From: JBGTIS01 sp041745535
GTDB taxonomy: Bacteria; Bacteroidota; Bacteroidia; Cytophagales; Cyclobacteriaceae
Assembly: GCA_041745535.1 (NCBI GenBank)
Contig: JBGTIS010000346.1
Coordinates: 1-10,772 of the forward strand
Direction: 5' to 3'
Length of the DNA: 10,772 nucleotides
A program made the translations under genes and the position numbers. The notes below the pieces were generated by a model, which ran no database searches, was not told the origin of the DNA, and saw only the letters and a program-made list of their open reading frames with translations. This document shows positions 6,301 through 10,772 of the stretch, one piece after another. Numbering within the stretch: the stretch's first letter is position 1; every line of letters begins with the position of its first letter.

Positions 6301-8438
6301 AGCATACTGCCGAAAATCTATCTCAATACCTGTTGGAGCAACAAATACGTCCAGATTCAGCCCAAATCACCAAAGACGATCCGGCGGTAGTTCGCTTGAC
6401 TTTTGGGGACGACTTTGTCAGAAATAAACCTTATATCCTGTTCATTGAAAATATGGAAGACAAGACTGGCCATTCCATGCTGGAACCTGTTTCAACTACT
6501 TTTATTTATGACCCAAAAACAGAACAGATCAGCCTGACTGGGGCCAATGTGCTACTGATTGAATTTTCAGTTCCTTTGGATGTACGTAGCGAACAGACAG
6601 AAAATTTCGATGTACCCGGTATGGGTCGGCCAATTGCCGCGATTCTGAATACAGCTCACGCACGGGAAATAAAGCTGGTGTTTCCAAAGGATTTTGAAGA
6701 AGGCCAATCCTATTATCTTAAAATTTCAGGTCTGATCGATGCCCTGGCGCGCACCCTTCCCGCTTCCAGTAATTTATTTGGCACCGGCATTTCGCCTGCT
6801 TTTAATGATTTACTCATCACCGAAATTATGGCTGATCCGGATCCACCGCGAAATTTACCCAATGCCGAATATCTTGAACTTCATAACCCTACCGGACACA
6901 TTATCGCGCTGCATCATGTACAGCTTTCAGATGCCACAGGCACTACGCTTTTACCCGATGAAATTATATTGCCGGGTGAATATTTAATTATTTGTGCCAA
7001 AGCAGATCAAACTAAATTATCAGCATATGGAAGAACTATTGGTATTTCCGGATTTCCTTCCCTCAACAGCAGTGGCGATTTAATTACCCTGAGAAACGCA
7101 CAACACGAATTAATTTTTTCGGTACCTTATCAGGATACCTGGTACCGCGAACAGGAAAAACAAAACGGAGGGTGGGCACTGGAATTGATAGATACCCACA
7201 GGCCATGCGGAGAAAAAGAGAACTGGGCAGCTTCGGAAGATCCTGCCGGCGGTACTCCAGGGCGAATAAATTCTATCCGGCAAAATAATCCTGACCTTGT
7301 GGGTCCGCGACTGGTACTAGCCCAGGCTATCCATGAGGACGAAATTCAGCTGACCTTTAGCGAAAAAATTCCGGCTTCAATTCTTACCAATGCTGCATAC
7401 CAATTAGACCCATCTGCTACGGTAAAAGAAGTATCAAACCAGGATAATGATTTAAAAACTGTCATTCTATCATTGCAAAACAAGCTCCTTCCAGCAAAGC
7501 CTTATACCATTACAGTAACCGGTATTTCCGATTGCCACAGCAACCGGATGAGTTCCTTGTACCAATCTTTCACTTTTTATCTTCCGGAACCGGCCGACAG
7601 CCTGGACGTTTTGCTGAATGAAATCCTGTTCGCTCCCAGAAGTGGTGGGGTTAAATTCCTGGAGATCTATAATAATTCCGATAAACATATCAACCTGAAA
7701 AACTGGAAACTGGCCAATATTGCCGCTGATACCGTAGCCAATATCCAAAATATTACTGAAAAGAATTTTATGCTGGAACCAAGAGCCTTTCTGGTGTTAA
7801 CGGAAAATCCTACAGCTTTGCAAGCCGATTATCCGCACACAAAGTCTGATCGGGTGTTATCTGTAACCACCCTCCCCAGTTATGCGGTTGCGGAAGGCAG
7901 TGTGGTACTGCTGGACAGTCTTGAACAGGTAATGCAGGTATTTGATTATTCCGAAGATTTCCATTTTTCGTTGTTAGACGAAAAAAAAGGCGTTTCATTA
8001 GAAAGAATCTCCTGGGAATTACCGGTGAACCAACCCGATAACTGGCAATCGGCAGCTAGCACGGCCGGATATGCCACGCCTGGGTTTATGAATTCACAAT
8101 TCCGCCAGACCATTCCTTATAAAATAGCACTGGCTGTTGAACCCAAAGTTTTTATGCCTGATCAGTCTGGCTGGGCCGATTTCACGCAGATACAGTGCGA
8201 ATTTGAACAACCGGGCAATGTAGGTACCATTATGATTTATGATGCTTCGGGCAGAAAGGTCAGAGATTTGGCCCGCAACGTAACCCTTTCAGCCGAAGAC
8301 AGCTTTAAGTGGGATGGAACCGATAACCACGGAAATAGGGTGACCATGGGCTATTACTTAGTGTATATGCGAATTTTCAACCTGAGTGGAACAGTACAGG
8401 TTTTTAAAGAAAAAGTAGTGGTAGCCAGCCGATTTTAA
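3345..8438 (+). CDS. Giant exported protein: lectin-like domain, nine Ig-like repeats, three lamin-tail domains, FlgD-like C-terminus
   Basis: 1697 residues. Residues 1-21 are a Sec signal peptide (MMKTI, then a Val/Leu-rich core, likely cleaved at LYA|Q). Residues 22-215 form a concanavalin-A-like domain common at the start of Bacteroidota lamin-tail proteins (NGYFVKVG, SLYRQDG, FFFDDFSVTG). Then come: Ig-like repeat A (222-318); lamin-tail domain 1 (322-471); seven tandem Ig-like repeats B-H (481-1152); lamin-tail domain 2 (1153-1308); repeat I (1317-1418); lamin-tail domain 3 (1421-1584); and a FlgD-type Ig domain (1592-1697; IMIYDASGRKVRDL, FKWDGTDNHGN, GYYLVYMRI). Lamin-tail signatures are INEIFPDPN, ITEIMADPD and LNEILFAP near each start and a closing (A/G)TPGxxN. 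The Ig-like repeats resemble the SbsA/Big_5 type (LxFSE, NLxDxxGN). Likely role: cell-surface or extracellular adhesion or a structural scaffold; this is inferred. The C-terminus is not a clear type IX sorting domain, although FlgD-like ends are common on exported Bacteroidota proteins. Two adjacent ATG codons (3345, 3348) could both start it. Confidence 0.9.
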   Translation: MMKTIVVIAVLLVLVTSSLYAQFSDNFTDDNFTENPTWVGNDTKFEIDITSRLHLNAPALTDQAFLSTASEVAYLAEWEFYVKIEENPSGSNYASIFLISDQQDLTSPLNGYFVKVGDATDEVSLYRQDGATVTKIIDGMDDRVNAKPVLLRAKVTLDDAGNWELFTDNTGGFSYISEGTVEDATYRESAYFGVQCIYTSTRSDKFFFDDFSVTGTAYVYIDSIPPVIENLTVLSAQKIQLQFSEITDTVSAANPLNYQVEMVHPVSVQYQDSNRVELNFESEFENGAGQTLRIAQVQDTAGNMMQATELEFVYFEPVAASFRNLVINEIFPDPNPKVDSLPDDTSAEFIELHNNSEHPFDLNGWQINGSYLESYLLLPHQYLILCRNEYQTAYEKFGAAVGVTDWRALSNSGSTVTLHSPEGNLIDSLAYTTASVEGGYTIEQVNPNPQCPYTNNYLLSIDLNGGTPGKQNAVFNDAPDTTPPLLTHLQVDSSQQLTLGFNEPMDIPSLIIPENYFTAPQLTISAIKEDLEQVTLTFTQNFQQKTHYTIAVSTATDCSGNAIQPDTLSFFYDTQPPAITHILVVDTSTVTLTFDEDLVKSQAEKEENYFVNNLLGQPKSAKMMADSTRSVMLVFEKAFAEDMTHLLSVSNLRDSLGNTIADTLPATVSFTYSNQIDTIMAVDANLLDVYFSVPVEKSQAVVATHYQISASSEFPQTAFPDQQNPKLVHLVFGNAFTPNKLQDLSVQNLRDVQGNLINTPINRFIYDTQIPKITGIEALSPQTVLVHFSEALQTENIEKTENYEIPTLGFPDAAQLQSDARSVLLTFPVSFENDVVYNISVNGLSDFSGNLITTAQTKSFVFDVQPPALNHLVVYASNHFILRFSEPVDGFSATNVNNFVIDHEMGLPDSAVVDKSDPALVHLWYDHSISEVTDYTMVISNLSDAKGNMIASPLSVTFHNRLPTFVEAEVKTAHQVALRFSKPVDQHTAENLSQYLLEQQIRPDSAQITKDDPAVVRLTFGDDFVRNKPYILFIENMEDKTGHSMLEPVSTTFIYDPKTEQISLTGANVLLIEFSVPLDVRSEQTENFDVPGMGRPIAAILNTAHAREIKLVFPKDFEEGQSYYLKISGLIDALARTLPASSNLFGTGISPAFNDLLITEIMADPDPPRNLPNAEYLELHNPTGHIIALHHVQLSDATGTTLLPDEIILPGEYLIICAKADQTKLSAYGRTIGISGFPSLNSSGDLITLRNAQHELIFSVPYQDTWYREQEKQNGGWALELIDTHRPCGEKENWAASEDPAGGTPGRINSIRQNNPDLVGPRLVLAQAIHEDEIQLTFSEKIPASILTNAAYQLDPSATVKEVSNQDNDLKTVILSLQNKLLPAKPYTITVTGISDCHSNRMSSLYQSFTFYLPEPADSLDVLLNEILFAPRSGGVKFLEIYNNSDKHINLKNWKLANIAADTVANIQNITEKNFMLEPRAFLVLTENPTALQADYPHTKSDRVLSVTTLPSYAVAEGSVVLLDSLEQVMQVFDYSEDFHFSLLDEKKGVSLERISWELPVNQPDNWQSAASTAGYATPGFMNSQFRQTIPYKIALAVEPKVFMPDQSGWADFTQIQCEFEQPGNVGTIMIYDASGRKVRDLARNVTLSAEDSFKWDGTDNHGNRVTMGYYLVYMRIFNLSGTVQVFKEKVVVASRF
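4785..6800 (+). repeat. Seven tandem Ig-like coding repeats (about 285-300 bp each)
   Basis: Repeat starts by codon position are B 4785, C 5067, D 5367, E 5649, F 5937, G 6225 and H 6516, with unit lengths of 94-100 residues. Each unit runs: a (Q/T)xPx linker, a strand with L/V-x-F-(S/D/N)-E/x-P, an NY or NF near the middle, a strand VxLxF, then NLxDxxGN and a final F(I/T/V)YD. Junctions keep some nucleotide likeness (GATACCCAACCGCCTGC before C, GATGTGCAACCGCCTGC before F), but the interiors are well diverged. Single outlying copies A (4008-4298) and I (7293-7598) flank lamin-tail domains 1 and 2. Confidence 0.8.
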
Positions 8439-8484
8439 TATACATCGTAATTTACAAGCCAACTATTTTTTCTATAATAATATT

Positions 8485-8504
8485 TTATTTTACATTTAAA
8501 ATAA
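8485..8504. other. Perfect A/T-only inverted repeat in the gap after the giant gene
   Basis: TTATTTTA (8485-8492), CATT loop, TAAAATAA (8497-8504). It lies 46 bases after the giant gene's stop in a very A/T-rich stretch (about 8465-8505). It could be a weak terminator or part of an A/T-rich promoter region for the next gene. The lack of G-C pairs makes a strong RNA hairpin unlikely. Confidence 0.25.
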
Positions 8505-8517
8505 TGTCCTGACAGAA

Positions 8518-8541
8518 AACCTATAGGAGTATTGTTAGGTT
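8518..8541 (+). promoter_or_regulatory. Inverted repeat in the leader of the AlbA_2 gene
   Basis: AACCTA (8518-8523) and TAGGTT (8536-8541) flank a 12-base spacer, 31 bp before the start codon. The left arm overlaps the palindrome CCTATAGG (8520-8527). The following protein carries a winged helix, so this is a candidate operator for self-regulation, but nothing beyond position and symmetry supports that. A purine-rich AGGAG at 8551-8555 is 16 bases before the ATG, rather far for a ribosome site. Confidence 0.25.
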
Positions 8542-8571
8542 CTTAATACCAGGAGCAAGATTATCGATTAC

Positions 8572-9240
8572 ATGTCTTTTAATAACAGCAGACAAATTCA
8601 ACTTAAAAGTTTAATTCTGAAAGGTGAAGGCGAGCGGGTTGATTTTAAACAGAAAATTTCGGAACCTTATAAAATCGCGAAAACACTGGTGGCATTTGCC
8701 AATACCCATGGTGGTGTGTTGCTGGTTGGGGTGAGAGATGATAAAACCATTACCGGCGTTGATCCTGAAGAGGAAAAATTCGTACTCGACAATGCCGCTG
8801 CTTTTTATTGCGATCCGCCTGTGTTACTAATTTACAAGGAAATTGAATTTCCGGAAGAAAACAAAACCGTATTGATCGTACAAATTTCTGAGAGCACCCA
8901 CAAACCCCACTTTGTACGGAATAAAAACAATACACTTCTGCCCTATATCCGTCAGAACGACCGGAGTATTCCCGCAGGAAAAACAATGACAGATTTGATG
9001 AAAAAAGGGAAACTTCCTGAAATATCCCCTGAAATTCCTAAAGAAAAGAAACGGACAGCCTCGTTTAATGAATTAAAACTAATTGATCATTTGCGGAAAA
9101 ATGAGCGCGTTACCCTTAAACAATATATGCGATTGGTGAATATATCGCGCCGAAGGGCCAGCCGGATTCTTACTGAGCTTACGCTAAGTGGCATTCTCCG
9201 CGTACATGAACATGATAAGGAGGATTATTATACTTTGTAG
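8572..9240 (+). CDS. AlbA_2 (Schlafen-like) domain protein with C-terminal winged helix
   Basis: 222 residues. Residues about 15-120 are an AlbA_2/Schlafen AlbA_2 domain: GEGERVDFKQ (18-27), then AFANTHGGVLLVGVRDD (41-57), a strand pair around VLIVQISES, and the family's ending YIRQNDRSIPAG. In this family acidic residues near the first motif and in the GVxDD turn form the possible nuclease or nucleotide site; here E19, D24 and D56 are present, but the usual Glu of ExFK is Asp. A charged linker (PEIPKEKKR) leads to residues about 165-222, a winged helix (helix, TLKQYMRLVNISRRRASRILTEL-type recognition helix, wing). The combination indicates a DNA-binding protein, often annotated as a putative transcriptional regulator or ATP-binding protein. 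The ATG at 8572 is the only start before an in-frame TAG at 8536. It converges with the YyaL-type gene, 82 bp apart. Confidence 0.87.
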   Translation: MSFNNSRQIQLKSLILKGEGERVDFKQKISEPYKIAKTLVAFANTHGGVLLVGVRDDKTITGVDPEEEKFVLDNAAAFYCDPPVLLIYKEIEFPEENKTVLIVQISESTHKPHFVRNKNNTLLPYIRQNDRSIPAGKTMTDLMKKGKLPEISPEIPKEKKRTASFNELKLIDHLRKNERVTLKQYMRLVNISRRRASRILTELTLSGILRVHEHDKEDYYTL

Positions 9241-9322
9241 GATTTTCGTTTTATGTTATTTTTTTAACCTGAAATTGGCTCTAAGGAAAAAATATTTTAA
9301 CAAGGCAATTTGGGTTAACCAC
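9241..9322. other. Short convergent intergenic region
   Basis: These 82 bp lie between two genes that face each other. The stretch is A/T-rich with T and A runs (9260-9267 and 9287-9300) and the palindrome GGTTAACC (9313-9320). I see no strong G-C-rich stem-loop followed by a T run in either direction, so the expected terminators are weak or use another mechanism. Confidence 0.4.
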
Positions 9323-10772
9323 TTACTGGTTCTTTTGTAACTGCTGGATGGCCTCATTTGCGGTATGTACCGGTAACTGACAGGTTTTATTATAACACAC
9401 ATAAATGGTGGTTTTGTTATTTACTGCCGTTCTTCCCTGTAGCAAAGGCAGGTCACTTTCTGTTTTTGTTCCTACCATAATTTTATTAGGAAAGTAATGA
9501 GCCGAAAGCTGGCGGCTGAGTTCTTTTATTTCAGGGCCAGTTAATATTACTTCTGCGGTTGGCTTTACAAAATTGGTAAATAGTGCTGCCCAGTTACTCA
9601 GATAACCAGGTTCTCGCCGTACCAGATGTATAATATTAGTTACCATTTTTTGAGCCTTTTCAATATAATCGGAGTTATCCAGCAGCATACCCAGAAAATA
9701 AAGGTTTTTAGCCATCATAGAATTAGAGGCAGGCATTACGTTATCAAAAATCTCTTTTTTCCGGGCAATGAGGGCAGACTCGTCATCGGTATAAAAAAAA
9801 TATCCTTCCTCCCGGTCATAAAAATGCTGCAGGCACGTCTGAGTCAATCGATCAGCCTTTTGCGACCATTGCTCATCGAATGATACCTGATAAAGACCCA
9901 TAAAACCATCTATTACAAAAGCATAGTCTTCCAGAAACCCATTAACCTGACCTTTACCTTGTTTGTAAGTATGCGGCAAAGTATGCTGTTCGGTCATTAG
10001 CCGCTCACTCAGGAAGGAAGCATTCCGTACGGCGAGTTCCATAAATTTTTCATCGCCCAACGCGCTATAGGCATCTACCAGTCCCCGAAGCATAATACCA
10101 TTCCAACTGCCAATAATTTTATCGTCCAGGCCCGGCCTGATGCGCTGCGATCGTACTGCCAGTAATTTCATTTTTGCCTCGTACACCTGTTCAGCAAATT
10201 CCGTTGCATCGAGCTGGTGCTGCCTCGCAAATTCCGCTGTCGAGCTGGTTTTGAAAAGAATATTGCGACCATCCTCCCAATTGCCTTCATGCGTCACATT
10301 AAAATACGCTTGCATCAGTGCAGATGCCTCGCCCAAGGTTTCAGAAAATTCCTGGTGCGTCCAGACGTAAAATTTACCTTCTTCCCCTTCGCTATCGGCA
10401 TCAAGAGCGGCATAAAAACCACCTTCTTCGCTCATCAGTTCCCGTTCAGCAAACGCAATGGTTTCTCTTACTACCTGCTCATATAGCGGGGTTTTTGTTA
10501 GGGTGAACGCTTCGGCATACAGGCTTATCAGTTGCCCGTTATCGTACAGCATTTTTTCGAAGTGCGGAGCAAACCAACGGGCATCTACCGAATACCGGGC
10601 AAATCCACCACCAACCTGGTCATAAATACCACCAAATGCCATTTCATTCAGGGTAAGCTGAACCTGTCGCAGGGCTTCTTTATTTTTTGTAACCGCGTAA
10701 TAGCGCGACAAAAACAACCAGTTAGCAGGCATGGGAAATTTGGGTGCCCGATCCATACCACCTTTTTCCCGA
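9323..10772 (-). CDS. YyaL/SPATA20-type thioredoxin-domain protein (DUF255), C-terminal part, 5' end outside window
   Basis: The reverse frame runs open from the right edge (reading REKGGMDRAPKFP) to TAA at 9325-9323, 482 residues. The first in-window Met is not the start: it sits inside the conserved GGxxxAPKFPMP segment. Family members are about 650-700 residues, so about 200 residues, including the N-terminal thioredoxin-like (DUF255) domain and its CxxC site, are missing. What is seen is the alpha/alpha-toroid part related to N-acylglucosamine 2-epimerases: VGGGFARYSVDARWFAPHFE, KMLYDNGQL, GGFYAALDADSEGEEGKFYVWT, DDKIIGSWNGIMLRGL, FLEDYAFVIDGFMGLY and NVMPASNSMMA. The C-terminal domain ends with VCYNKTCQLP, a Cys pair seen in the family. 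Biochemical role unknown; redox or carbohydrate-related functions have been proposed. Found widely in bacteria and eukaryotes, probably cytoplasmic here. It faces the other genes and shows no functional link with them. Confidence 0.92.
   Translation of the reverse strand, partial: REKGGMDRAPKFPMPANWLFLSRYYAVTKNKEALRQVQLTLNEMAFGGIYDQVGGGFARYSVDARWFAPHFEKMLYDNGQLISLYAEAFTLTKTPLYEQVVRETIAFAERELMSEEGGFYAALDADSEGEEGKFYVWTHQEFSETLGEASALMQAYFNVTHEGNWEDGRNILFKTSSTAEFARQHQLDATEFAEQVYEAKMKLLAVRSQRIRPGLDDKIIGSWNGIMLRGLVDAYSALGDEKFMELAVRNASFLSERLMTEQHTLPHTYKQGKGQVNGFLEDYAFVIDGFMGLYQVSFDEQWSQKADRLTQTCLQHFYDREEGYFFYTDDESALIARKKEIFDNVMPASNSMMAKNLYFLGMLLDNSDYIEKAQKMVTNIIHLVRREPGYLSNWAALFTNFVKPTAEVILTGPEIKELSRQLSAHYFPNKIMVGTKTESDLPLLQGRTAVNNKTTIYVCYNKTCQLPVHTANEAIQQLQKNQ

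Noticed and set aside
4785..6800. Regular repeats of about 290 bp, considered as a CRISPR-like or satellite array
   Set aside because: The repeats are coding, in frame, much longer than CRISPR units and diverged at the nucleotide level; they are Ig-like protein repeats.
9317..9331. AACCA/TGGTT stem-loop followed by CTTTTG at the convergent junction
   Set aside because: A five-pair stem with two G-C pairs is too weak, and it lies over the 3' end of the opposite gene; chance is a sufficient explanation.
1..10772. tRNA, rRNA, transposase or integrase genes
   Set aside because: No cloverleaf-like segments, rRNA signatures or transposase/integrase motifs were recognised on either strand; the intergenic stretches are too short or lack them.

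Overview
The window looks like chromosomal DNA of a Bacteroidota member, most likely order Cytophagales. This is inferred from the protein families (a secreted lamin-tail/Ig-repeat giant with a FlgD-like end, and a YyaL/DUF255 protein), the moderate GC content, the lack of clear Shine-Dalgarno sites before most genes, and A/T-rich intergenic DNA. The genus cannot be told from the sequence alone.

Layout from left to right. Positions 2-118 hold the last 38 codons of a forward gene whose tail resembles the C-terminus of an AAA+ ATPase. Positions 119-372 are non-coding and contain a striking 105-bp imperfect palindrome (137-241). Positions 373-1083 encode a small membrane-anchored protein with an ungapped 80-residue internal duplication of TPR-like character. 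Positions 1183-3144 encode a subtilisin-family (S8) serine protease with an intact catalytic triad, two apparent tandem prodomain-like modules, a PPC domain at the C-terminus and no visible signal peptide. A good stem-loop with a short T run follows it. Positions 3345-8438 encode a 1697-residue exported protein: signal peptide, lectin-like N-terminal domain, nine Ig-like repeats interleaved with three lamin-tail domains, and a FlgD-type Ig domain at the end. Positions 8572-9240 encode a small AlbA_2 (Schlafen-like) protein fused to a winged helix. On the opposite strand, 9323-10772 is the C-terminal two thirds of a YyaL/SPATA20-type protein, cut off by the window edge.

The forward genes are separated by gaps of about 100-250 bp, several with stem-loops, so they do not look like one tight operon. 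The most suggestive association is the AAA+ tail, the TPR-like membrane protein and the signal-less protease. Such a group could belong to a contractile-injection-type or other ATPase-linked system lying to the left of the window, but nothing inside the window proves that. The giant protein is a plausible cell-surface or adhesion factor. The AlbA_2 protein is a plausible regulator, and the YyaL homologue looks like an unrelated housekeeping gene facing the others.
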